Below are positions 1-5,975 of a DNA stretch of 7,051 nucleotides, piece by piece. Position 1 is the stretch's first letter; the number at the start of each line of letters is the position of its first letter. A model generated the notes under the pieces. The model had not been told where the DNA came from, searched no databases, and saw only the letters and a list, made by a program, of their open reading frames with translations. Source of the stretch: an uncultured Clostridia bacterium. Its GTDB lineage: Bacteria > Bacillota > Clostridia > TANB77 > CAG-508. The stretch spans positions 1 to 7,051 of the forward strand of contig CALXQF010000068.1 of NCBI GenBank assembly GCA_944390505.1. The letters are read 5' to 3'. Made by a program: the position numbers and the translations under genes.

Positions 1-2
1 AT

Positions 3-113
3 ATAAGAGAAGTAATCGCTAAAAATGGTGGAACCATGCCAGAAGATTTACCTACATCTAAAAAAAGTTTAAAGCAACTAGAAAAAGAAAATAAAAAAAG
101 TTTGAAAAAGTAG
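3..113 (+). CDS. dinD: DinD-like DNA-damage-inducible protein, C-terminal end (5' part outside window)
   Basis: An open frame enters from the left edge and ends at TAG, giving 36 residues. It contains the segment GGTMPEDLPTSKKSLKQLEK, which matches my recollection of the conserved tail of DinD proteins (GGT-x-PE-x-LPT, then a Lys/Glu-rich helix). E. coli DinD is an SOS-induced protein reported to act on RecA; in Bacillota, homologues are often accessory or phage-linked. Only the tail is visible, so the catalytic or binding parts, the promoter and any LexA box cannot be judged. The gene ends 14 bp before the -35 box of the next gene, which has its own promoter. Family assignment rests on one short motif from memory; it could be another BRO/KilA-N-type protein with the same tail. 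Confidence 0.7.
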   Translation: MREVIAKNGGTMPEDLPTSKKSLKQLEKENKKSLKK

Positions 114-127
114 TTAAAATATAGCAA

Positions 128-156
128 TTGACAAAATTTACATAATAAACTATAAT
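128..156 (+). promoter_or_regulatory. Perfect-consensus sigma-A promoter for the small basic protein
   Basis: TTGACA at 128-133 and TATAAT at 151-156 are separated by exactly 17 bp, a 12/12 match to the housekeeping consensus. Transcription would start near 163, leaving a leader of about 28 nt that carries AAAGGAG (174-180) ahead of the ATG at 191. No clear operator dyad overlaps it, so constitutive strong expression is the simplest reading. Confidence 0.85.
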
Positions 157-190
157 ATAGGTATCACTTTAATAAAGGAGTGTTGAGGGT

Positions 191-586
191 ATGTCCAACC
201 GGAACAAGCAATTGCAGTCCGATAGGTATTCCTTGCTTGATTGCGAGATAAGACCTGTCAAAAAAACTGACAAGTGGTGTCAGAGAAAGTGCCCAAATGG
301 TCAAATTCCTGTAGGTGATGCTCCGTGGGGGTATGTTGTAACCATTCCATATTTGCCTAAGCAAAATATATTTTTGGATAATGTTGATGGTTACATTATT
401 CGGTGCAAGAAACACTGCGGAAATCTACTTCTGCAAGTTGTAAAAAAAGACTATGCACCCAACTACGGAGTTAAATCCTACGCAAGACTTGAATTAAATG
501 TCAGCAGGAGAAAACGGAGAAACAAGAAAAAGCTCTATCGAATTTTGAATATCAGGAACTTCCGTAAATCTGAAAGCAAGTGGTAA
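191..586 (+). CDS. Small basic protein with two CX3C motifs, function unknown
   Basis: I do not recognise this 131-residue protein. It has no signal peptide or membrane segment. Five cysteines are present (18, 30, 34, 72, 76); four form two CX3C pairs, WCQRKC (29-34) and RCKKHC (71-76), about 38 residues apart, an arrangement that could bind a metal ion or form disulfides. The central part (residues 46-65) is rich in Trp, Tyr and Pro. The C-terminus is very basic, with SRRKRRNKKK at 105-114, suggesting nucleic-acid or membrane binding (inference). The start is supported by AAAGGAG ten bases upstream and by the perfect promoter before it. Base composition is visibly richer in G and C than the genes around it, which may point to transfer. 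It converges on the MBL gene with only 33 bp between the two stop codons. Confidence 0.65.
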   Translation: MSNRNKQLQSDRYSLLDCEIRPVKKTDKWCQRKCPNGQIPVGDAPWGYVVTIPYLPKQNIFLDNVDGYIIRCKKHCGNLLLQVVKKDYAPNYGVKSYARLELNVSRRKRRNKKKLYRILNIRNFRKSESKW

Positions 587-593
587 CCCAAAA

Positions 594-627
594 AGAAATG
601 AGGATGTCGTAAGACTTCCTCATTTCT
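594..627 (-). terminator. Intrinsic terminator of the DUF3006-MBL operon, overlapping the stop codon
   Basis: An 11-bp perfect stem (594-604 with 617-627, AGAAATGAGGA/TCCTCATTTCT) is extended inward, past one T-T mismatch, by GTC/GAC around a GTAA loop. On the minus strand it is followed by a run of five U (forward A at 589-594 region), typical of Rho-independent termination. The stem includes the last codons and the TGA stop of the MBL gene (620-622). In the plus direction the hairpin is not followed by a clear U-tract, so its effect on the convergent gene is less certain. Confidence 0.75.
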
Positions 628-1531
628 GCTCTATCCAAATATTTCCTACCTTATCTGTCCTATATACCTTGCTTCCAATCTGTTCTAATCTATCTAAAAC
701 TATTTGGCTTGGGTGTCCATAAGAATTGCCTTCTCCTACTGAAATAATGGCTACTTCTGGTGCAATTTTCTGTAAAAAATTTTCACTACTACTCGTATCA
801 GAACCATGATGTCCTACTTTTAAAATATTCACTTTTCCTACTTCTAACTTCTGTTCTATTTCTTCTTCTGCATCTCCTGTAAATAGATAAGTTAGTCCAT
901 CAAATTTCATTTGTATTACAATAGAAGCCAAATTTAAGTTGTCTGCATCATCTCCTACTGCCATGATTTCACACTGTGCTTCTCCTATTTGAAAAGTATC
1001 ATGTACTTTTGGAGTTGTAATCGTTAAATCTTTTTGTGCCACTGCATCTAGCACATCTTCAAACGTTTTGGTATTAGTTTGCACATTTGGCATATAGATA
1101 TTTTCAATTTCAAAGTTTTGAATAATATCATCTAAACCACCTATATGATCTTCATGTGGATGAGTTCCTATTAGATAATCTATTTTTGTCACCTGAAGAG
1201 TTTGCAAGTTTTTCACTAGCAACTCTCCATCTTCATTATTTCCTGCATCAATTAGCATGGTTTTGTCTTCATTTTTCACAAGAATACTGTCTGCTTGTCC
1301 TACATCAAAAAAATACACTTGTAAATTTTCTTTTTCTTCTGAAACAAATTCCTGTGTAATTTCTTTGCCTGTGGTAATTGTTATATTCTCTAGATTATCT
1401 AAGTTAACCACACTAATTGCTTGTTGCGATTGTGTTCCAAATCGAATTCCTAGAGCGGATAAGATTGCAACTGTAATCACAGCAATTAAATAACTAATAG
1501 AATTGATACTCTTTTTCCTACGTTTTGCCAT
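620..1531 (-). CDS. Membrane-anchored ComEC-like metallo-beta-lactamase-fold hydrolase
   Basis: This 303-residue protein has a basic N-terminus (AKRRKK), one hydrophobic segment at about 12-31, and an MBL domain from about 70 to 300. The domain shows FFDVGQAD (74-81), LIDAG (93-97), the metal motif HPHEDH (H124, H126, D128, H129), FTGDAEEE (D220), VGHHGSD (H241, H242) and YGHPS (H273). These are hallmarks of the ComEC/Rec2 C-terminal MBL domain, here without the ComEC channel region. Positive-inside topology predicts one anchor with the enzyme outside the membrane. Such stand-alone proteins may act on nucleic acid or phosphodiesters; the substrate is unknown. The start is fixed because an in-frame TAG directly precedes the ATG; the AAGAAGGA upstream lies 13 nt away, a long spacing suggesting modest translation. 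It follows DUF3006 by 67 bp in one operon. Confidence 0.9.
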   Translation of the reverse strand: MAKRRKKSINSISYLIAVITVAILSALGIRFGTQSQQAISVVNLDNLENITITTGKEITQEFVSEEKENLQVYFFDVGQADSILVKNEDKTMLIDAGNNEDGELLVKNLQTLQVTKIDYLIGTHPHEDHIGGLDDIIQNFEIENIYMPNVQTNTKTFEDVLDAVAQKDLTITTPKVHDTFQIGEAQCEIMAVGDDADNLNLASIVIQMKFDGLTYLFTGDAEEEIEQKLEVGKVNILKVGHHGSDTSSSENFLQKIAPEVAIISVGEGNSYGHPSQIVLDRLEQIGSKVYRTDKVGNIWIEQK

Positions 1532-1598
1532 CTATTTTCATACATCCTTCTTACGTTATCTTTTCATTTTTTGATTTTGTCTTTTTCTGTATCTTGTA

Positions 1599-1907
1599 CT
1601 ATTTCCACACATCTTTCATCTTTTTTTCTATTCTGCTTTCTATTTCATTTGAGGTATCTATTTCATACTTACCATTCTTCCATTGTAAAATAGTTCCCTC
1701 TTTGATATTTTCTGGCAATTCTGAAACAGCTATATTTTGCATTTTTCCTGTTTTTCTATTTTCACAAACAGCAATATTACCTTCTATTCTGTCTACTACT
1801 AATACTTCTTCCATTTTGGCTAGCCTTTCTGCTAACTGGTTTATAAAATCTTGTATCCAGTTACCTATTGTCTTTCCTATTCCTAATTCTAAATCTTTTC
1901 TTTCCAT
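1599..1907 (-). CDS. DUF3006 family protein with an N-terminal amphipathic extension
   Basis: Residues 36-96 carry the DUF3006 pattern: VVDRIEGNIAVCEN (37-50), a Gly/Lys turn, VSELPENIKEG (61-71), a short beta strand region, and a charged tail ending KKMKDVWK. DUF3006 proteins are small beta-rich proteins often found beside ComEC-like MBL genes, as here; their role is not established. Most members I recall begin close to the VDRIEG motif, at about 70 residues. This one has about 31 extra residues with hydrophobics at 14, 17, 18, 21, 22, 25 and 29, an amphipathic helix spacing. A strong AAAGGAGGA precedes the first ATG, so the long form is probably made; ATG at residue 32 (1812-1814) with AAAGG upstream could give a 71-residue form. 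Confidence 0.85.
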   Translation of the reverse strand: MERKDLELGIGKTIGNWIQDFINQLAERLAKMEEVLVVDRIEGNIAVCENRKTGKMQNIAVSELPENIKEGTILQWKNGKYEIDTSNEIESRIEKKMKDVWK

Positions 1908-1909
1908 AT

Positions 1910-1939
1910 GGCAGTCCTCCTTTATTTTTTTAGACTGCC
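1910..1939 (-). promoter_or_regulatory. Hairpin holding the DUF3006 ribosome binding site in its loop
   Basis: On the minus-strand transcript, GGCAGUC (1939-1933) pairs perfectly with GACUGCC (1916-1910). The 16-nt loop contains the AAAGGAG ribosome binding site, and the end of the AGGAGGA motif enters the stem. The ATG lies two bases after the stem. The structure could hide or present the ribosome binding site, so translation control is possible. Its stability has not been computed. Confidence 0.5.
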
Positions 1940-1963
1940 CCCATTTTTCGTTTTTTTATTTCT

Positions 1964-1993
1964 AGAATAATCTTAATAATAAATTCGGTTCAA
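1964..1993 (-). promoter_or_regulatory. Possible weak promoter for the DUF3006-MBL operon
   Basis: TTGAAC (1993-1988) and TATTCT (1969-1964) on the minus strand are 18 bp apart, each matching four of six consensus bases. The -35 box would be supplied by the outer end of the 181-bp inverted-repeat element. In an AT-rich spacer such matches also arise by chance. Confidence 0.3.
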
Positions 1994-2168
1994 ACTATAT
2001 ATATTGCAAAAGTGTAGACCGCGTAAGCGACCAAACGGAGTGGCTTTTGTCCACGTAGTGCGAATTGGAGCAATTTTCCTACTATTTGTGCAGAAAATCA
2101 TAGATTTTCTTGCACAATTGGAAATTGCTTTCGCCAAGGTCAAACGTTGCAATATATATAGTTTGAAC
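1988..2168. repeat. 181-bp MITE-like structured element with perfect 22-bp terminal inverted repeats
   Basis: The arms at 1988-2009 and 2147-2168 are perfect 22-bp inverted copies (outer end GTTCAAACTA, inner end ATTGCAA). Inside, further pairings nest: GACC (2017-2020) with GGTC (2138-2141); GCGAA (2060-2064) with TTCGC (2130-2134); GCAATTTTCC (2070-2079) with GGAAATTGC (2120-2128); and an inner hairpin TGTGCA+GAAAATC (2087-2099) with GATTTTC+TGCACA (2103-2116) around an ATA loop. Small hairpins such as CGC-GTAA-GCG (2020-2029) and CAC-GTA-GTG (2052-2060) lie on the left side. It fills the spacer between the 772-residue gene and DUF3006. A non-autonomous mobile repeat is the best guess; a structured RNA or 3'-end stabiliser is possible. 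No clear target duplication is visible. No supportable gene lies in it. Confidence 0.7.
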
Positions 2169-2175
2169 AAATAGA

Positions 2176-4494
2176 TTAATCTAGTTCCATATCATATTCC
2201 CTCACATGGACTTTCACAATTTGGTTCTCATATTCATTTGGCTGGTAATTCATATAAAAATTATCTTGCGCTTTTTCGGTAAGCCTATAGTCATTTAAGT
2301 TTAACAAAACTTCATCTGATACATCCATTCCACTTGGCAAAGTTTGATTAAAATTATCATAAAAAACAATGTTAGAGTAAAATAAAATTGGCATATTTTC
2401 TTTGATGTTTAATTTATATAAATAAATTTCTTTTTGGTCTAGTTTCTCTTCAATCGCTTTTGCTTGGTCTAAATGAAACAATTGTAATTTTTCTAATGGT
2501 ATTTCTTCTGTAGATGTTACATAAGCTGGCAAAGCATATGGAGCTGTTATTTTATGAAATGCTTCTTTGATGAAGTTTAAATAGTTTCGTAAATTGTCAA
2601 TATATAAACTTAGGTCTGTATCTGGTGTAATATGTAGCACATTATATTTATCTTTTTCTACTTCTCTATGTTTTTGATTATTTAATGTTTTGGTTTTTGT
2701 TTTATCTTCTGACATGCTACCAAAAATGTCAAAGTCCTTTGCTTTAATCACATCAATATCTTTTTTATATTCTTCTTTTAGTCTGTTTAATTCTTCTTCT
2801 AAAATATTTTTCTGTGCTTTTGTCAATCTTTTACTTTCTGTATCATTTAAAATTTGACAGGAAGTAAGAACTTGTTTTACTGCAAAAATACTGTCAGCTT
2901 CATTTTTAGATAACTTTCTTCTTTGCAATTCATCTACTTGTTTGCCTAGTTCTTCTATATCTATTTCATAATCAAAGCTTTTACCAATTTTCTCTTTGTG
3001 TTCGTTTTCTTCCTCTTCGCCCTCATTTAAGCTAGGTAATTCATCTTTATTAGTAAATTTCCAAAACTCAAAAATACTTTTTTTATGAAGTTCGATTTCA
3101 TTTAAGTAAATATTCGCATTTTTAATTTTCCTTTCCAGATTGATTTTCTTTAATTCTAATGCCTTTGTATCTACTTCTAAATTTTTAACCACTTTTTTTC
3201 TACCATCTAATTTTGTACAAACCTCTATTAAATCTTCGATTGTATAAGACTCTTTTTCTAATTTCAATGGTTCTACTTCTTTGGTATTTTGTTTTGTTTC
3301 TTCTTTTTCTATCTTTTTCTTTTCTTGTTTTTGTCTAATAGTTTGTAATTCTTTTTTTCTGTTAGAAAAATAGTATTTGATTTTTCCAAAGAATGTTTTT
3401 TTGCATTCCAAAAATGTAGCAATTTGTCGCTGTTTTTGTAAATATTCCTCTGTTTGTTTTTCAATTACTTCTTTGATTTCTTGCAACTTTTCTTGCTCTC
3501 CTGTTATCTTTCTATCTTCTAACCCTACTAATACTTTTTTTTGGGCAACTTGCGTTTGAATAAATTCTAATAAAGTAGTGTAATTGATGACCATTTCTCC
3601 GGTCATAGATTGATAAGAAAAATCAAGCTCTCCTTTTTCATTAATTTTGGTTTGAAATTGATAATCATCTGGGAGTCCTGTTGCAATAATAAATAAGGCT
3701 TTGATTAATTTATAAAACTCTAACGCTTTTTCTTTATTGTCTAAAGTAATCACATAAGTGCTTTTGATGTTTTCATAAACCTTTGTTGTTCCAACAATTT
3801 TAACACTCATTTTTCCTTTTAAGTCATATACTTCAAAAATACTTGGCCATTCTTTTGTAAAATACCACAAATAATTTTCTAAATCTGTTATTTGGCTTTT
3901 GACTAAATAATGTCCTGCGTATTCCATATGGCTAATTGGAACAAATATTGTCTCTTTTTTCCTTGTTTTTTTCGCTTCTATTTGTTTTTTTAGCAGATAA
4001 AATAGCCCAGCATTGTTATATTCATTGGTTGGTACTAACATAAAATATTGGTCAGAAATATCTGAGTAATAAATTTGCCAAATATAGTTGTCCGTGTATT
4101 TCACTTCATATGGCAACTGTTGTTTTAAAATTTCTTGTTCTTTTTCCACTGCTTGAATTTCTTCTAAAGTGGTGTCATTTAACATTTTCAAAAAAGTAGC
4201 AAAATGTTCCATATTTTCTTCTGTTTTGGAATCTAGGTAGGTCATAATTGGAGCTGCTAATTTGTATTTTTCTGTTAAACTGGTTAAACGATCTGTTGGA
4301 GTTAATAAGATTTCTATATCTGTCACATCAATATGTTTATATACTTTGTAGGTGGTGTCATCATAGACTTTAGAAGGTCTGAAAGAAAAGGAATTGAACT
4401 CTTTTAAAAACTTTGGAATTCTTTCTAGATTTAATCCGATATATGCTAATTTTTCTTTTAATTTTTCTTTTTCTTCTGCAAAATTTTTAGCCAT
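2176..4494 (-). CDS. Large coiled-coil-rich cytoplasmic protein, function unknown
   Basis: I do not recognise a named family for this 772-residue protein. There is no signal peptide and no membrane segment. Residues 1-320 look globular, with aromatic-rich stretches such as YIWQIYYSD (137-145) and LVPTNEYNNAGLFYLL (153-168). Residues 330-405 are a highly charged Glu/Lys/Gln segment likely to form coiled coil, interrupted by KTFFGKIKYYF (366-376). A second helical charged region spans about 435-580, with an acidic run EGEEEENEHKEK (491-502). Residues 610-772 look globular again. The layout suggests a scaffold or a structural protein rather than an enzyme; no catalytic motif is evident. AGGAGG six bases before the ATG and a good promoter upstream support the start. 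It is transcribed alone, and the inverted-repeat element begins 8 bp after its stop. Confidence 0.85.
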   Translation of the reverse strand: MAKNFAEEKEKLKEKLAYIGLNLERIPKFLKEFNSFSFRPSKVYDDTTYKVYKHIDVTDIEILLTPTDRLTSLTEKYKLAAPIMTYLDSKTEENMEHFATFLKMLNDTTLEEIQAVEKEQEILKQQLPYEVKYTDNYIWQIYYSDISDQYFMLVPTNEYNNAGLFYLLKKQIEAKKTRKKETIFVPISHMEYAGHYLVKSQITDLENYLWYFTKEWPSIFEVYDLKGKMSVKIVGTTKVYENIKSTYVITLDNKEKALEFYKLIKALFIIATGLPDDYQFQTKINEKGELDFSYQSMTGEMVINYTTLLEFIQTQVAQKKVLVGLEDRKITGEQEKLQEIKEVIEKQTEEYLQKQRQIATFLECKKTFFGKIKYYFSNRKKELQTIRQKQEKKKIEKEETKQNTKEVEPLKLEKESYTIEDLIEVCTKLDGRKKVVKNLEVDTKALELKKINLERKIKNANIYLNEIELHKKSIFEFWKFTNKDELPSLNEGEEEENEHKEKIGKSFDYEIDIEELGKQVDELQRRKLSKNEADSIFAVKQVLTSCQILNDTESKRLTKAQKNILEEELNRLKEEYKKDIDVIKAKDFDIFGSMSEDKTKTKTLNNQKHREVEKDKYNVLHITPDTDLSLYIDNLRNYLNFIKEAFHKITAPYALPAYVTSTEEIPLEKLQLFHLDQAKAIEEKLDQKEIYLYKLNIKENMPILFYSNIVFYDNFNQTLPSGMDVSDEVLLNLNDYRLTEKAQDNFYMNYQPNEYENQIVKVHVREYDMELD

Positions 4495-4525
4495 GTTTGT
4501 CCTCCTGAATTTTTCTTCTAGTGCA

Positions 4526-4554
4526 AGTATATCACAAAGCTAAATGGCTTACAA
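4526..4554 (-). promoter_or_regulatory. Promoter of the 772-residue protein gene
   Basis: On the minus strand TTGTAA (4554-4549) and TATACT (4531-4526) are 17 bp apart, matching four and five of six consensus bases. Transcription would begin near 4519, leaving a short leader with AGGAGG (4506-4501) six bases before the ATG. Confidence 0.7.
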
Positions 4555-4657
4555 CTGTTTTGATTGAAATTGGTAATAGTTTTTGTAAATCTCTTAACAA
4601 ACGTCAATTTGCATGCAATTTTTCATTTGATGATTTTTTCAATTTTTCTTTCTTTTC

Positions 4658-4687
4658 AAAAAGCACAAGAAAAAAACTGTGCTTTTT
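4658..4687 (-). terminator. Terminator-like hairpin, probably bidirectional
   Basis: AAAAAGCACA (4658-4667) pairs perfectly with TGTGCTTTTT (4678-4687) around a 10-nt A-rich loop. The stem carries A5 on one side and T5 on the other, so either strand gives a GC-containing hairpin running into U residues. It closes the minus-strand block that contains the relaxase, the two cargo genes and the FGE-like remnant. The rest of the spacer (4507-4657) holds only the promoter of the next gene and a 10-bp palindrome TTGCATGCAA (4609-4618). Confidence 0.7.
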
Positions 4688-4705
4688 CTAAAAAATTTTT
4701 AGAAA
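4685..4705. repeat. 21-bp AT-rich perfect palindrome next to the terminator
   Basis: Ten bases (TTTCTAAAAA) and their exact inverse (TTTTTAGAAA) flank a single central A. It overlaps the downstream edge of the terminator hairpin. It may add to termination, be a protein site, or be chance in AT-rich DNA. Confidence 0.5.
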
Positions 4706-4752
4706 TTACACAGTTAGATTTTAACACTCCCCCGAGTATTACGTCAACCTCA

Positions 4753-4950
4753 TCACTGCTCAGTGCTACTGATATAAAGTGTGAGCCTGGTAGAGAGGTA
4801 GGAATTGTAGACGTTGAGCGGATAGTTGTAGTTGCGGTAAGAAGCTGGATTATCAGAGCCGGAAATGTTGTACATACCACCACGATAAACACGAAAGAAG
4901 GTGTCGTCGACCTCTTGAGTCCATTCTTTAGAGAAATTACTCCTTTTCAT
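4753..4950 (-). pseudogene. C-terminal remnant of a SUMF1/FGE-type (C-type lectin fold) domain protein
   Basis: A 65-codon open frame shows the end of a formylglycine-generating-enzyme-like domain. EWTQE at residues 9-13 corresponds to the family motif (V)WEWT-x-(D/E); RGG lies at 23-25; then GSDNPASYR (31-39), and a final Arg-rich strand TRLTLYI (54-60) where relatives have GFR-x-x-L. The whole N-terminal part is missing: an in-frame TAA directly precedes the ATG, and the preceding gene ends 15 bp upstream. A true start here is unlikely. Third codon positions are C in 12 of 15 codons at residues 38-52, very different from the AT-rich genes beside it. Such C-type-lectin-fold tails are classic targets of diversity-generating retroelements. 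It could be a truncated target gene, or a common decayed copy of this family. Confidence 0.55.
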
Positions 4951-4964
4951 TTAACTTCATCTTT

Positions 4965-5951
4965 CTAATTTAAATTAGGATTTCTAAATTTCATTTCATT
5001 ATTACATTTAGGACATCTAATCATTTGAAATTTTTGGTTATCATTCCATATTATTTCTAAATTATTACCACATAAACATTTTTCAGATGATTTAGTATTT
5101 CCTATATAGTATTTTTTAAATGGTAAATTGTATGGTAAACCATCAACTTTAGCATTCTCACTACTAAAATCTAAAATAATACCAATTTTTCTACACACTT
5201 TATTTACGCAATAGTAAATGTCAAATAATTGCTTTGATGTGAATTGAGAATTGCCTAATAACTTAGTAATAGAACTTTCCTCTCCAACAGATAAATTAAT
5301 GATTTTTTTTACAATTTCATAAATAGGTTGATTCCAAAACGGATCATTATTACCAATTATTTCTTCTACTATCTTTTTTAATTCTTCATTTGAGATTTTA
5401 TCTTTTGTTATATTTAAATTCATTTTATAATTTTCAAATAATTCATCACTGTTTGATGTCTTTAAAATATCTTTAGATAAATTATTAAATAAATTTTTAT
5501 CTAAAATAATTTTTTGAAAAAATTCCAATTTTTCATTTTCTGTTTTATTAACTTGATTGAAAAAATTAATAAAACAATCTGCCCAAAATGGATCTAATCC
5601 TGCATTTTTCTTTATTAAATTTATTAGAGTAAATTTTTTTGCTTCTTCTTCTATATTAGGCATTTCAAAATATTCTTCCTCTTCATATTCCATACCATTC
5701 TCATCAAGTTTTGTTTTCCTAATAAAATTTTTTCCTCCTTTGCAATTTATTAAATCCTTAACAACTTTTATTTCTGTTTCTACATTAGTAACACAATTAT
5801 TATCATCAATCCCTTTTTCTATTTCTTCTCGTCTTGCTTTTTTTAATTCTTTTGAATGTAAATATTTTTTTAATTCTTTCAACGTTGTTTTTAATTCATC
5901 AATTGAATAATCTTTATATTTTTCTCTATATATGCCTGGTCCTATAGCCAT
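4965..5951 (-). CDS. Zinc-ribbon protein with repeated DPFW motif, function unknown
   Basis: I do not recognise a family for this 328-residue protein. Residues 1-60 are charged and helical, beginning MAIGPGIYREKYKDYSIDEL. The motif DPFW occurs twice, at 120-123 and 203-206, each inside a similar helical context (about 83 residues apart), which suggests a duplicated domain. The C-terminus has a zinc-ribbon-like set of cysteines: CLC (C292, C294) and CPKC (C313, C316), with RCPKCNNEMKFR typical of a ribbon knuckle. No membrane segment is seen, so it is probably cytoplasmic. GGAG eight bases before the ATG supports the start. It begins 24 bp after the Gln-tailed protein gene and is probably co-transcribed with it. 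The gene is extremely AT-rich. Its place after a relaxase suggests a cargo or accessory protein of a mobile element (inference). Confidence 0.85.
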   Translation of the reverse strand: MAIGPGIYREKYKDYSIDELKTTLKELKKYLHSKELKKARREEIEKGIDDNNCVTNVETEIKVVKDLINCKGGKNFIRKTKLDENGMEYEEEEYFEMPNIEEEAKKFTLINLIKKNAGLDPFWADCFINFFNQVNKTENEKLEFFQKIILDKNLFNNLSKDILKTSNSDELFENYKMNLNITKDKISNEELKKIVEEIIGNNDPFWNQPIYEIVKKIINLSVGEESSITKLLGNSQFTSKQLFDIYYCVNKVCRKIGIILDFSSENAKVDGLPYNLPFKKYYIGNTKSSEKCLCGNNLEIIWNDNQKFQMIRCPKCNNEMKFRNPNLN

Positions 5952-5975
5952 TTATATCACTCCAATCTATTATTT

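Noticed and set aside
164..415. Minus-strand 83-codon frame under the small basic protein
   Set aside because: The opposite strand has a perfect promoter and ribosome binding site; this frame has neither.
1553..1601. Open frame of 15 codons continuing after the DUF3006 TAG stop, suggesting stop-codon readthrough
   Set aside because: The extension is only Lys-rich low-complexity sequence and such short open runs are common in AT-rich spacers.
1525..1965. Plus-strand open frame of 146 codons with a hydrophobic, Phe/Ser-rich product
   Set aside because: It runs opposite to DUF3006 and its spacer; the Phe/Ser/Ile-rich composition is what antisense reading of Lys/Glu-rich AT-rich genes gives, and there is no ribosome binding site.
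1988..2168. CRISPR repeat or tRNA-like gene
   Set aside because: There are only two inverted arms rather than direct repeats with spacers, and no cloverleaf with anticodon arm or CCA-type acceptor can be drawn.
1973..2170. Minus-strand 65-codon open frame across the inverted-repeat element
   Set aside because: It lies almost entirely within the 181-bp structured element, starts inside its arm, has no ribosome binding site and resembles no protein.
4656..4892. Second minus-strand frame (78 codons) through the FGE-like remnant and terminator
   Set aside because: It is out of frame with the recognisable EWT/RGG motifs and ends in the terminator hairpin.
4564..4968. Plus-strand 134-codon open frame over the terminator and FGE-like remnant
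   Set aside because: It crosses a terminator hairpin and is antisense to a recognisable protein fragment; no ribosome binding site precedes it.
5557..5910. Plus-strand 117-codon frame opposite the zinc-ribbon gene
   Set aside because: Phe/Ser-rich antisense shadow of a Lys/Asn-rich gene with an intact zinc ribbon on the other strand.
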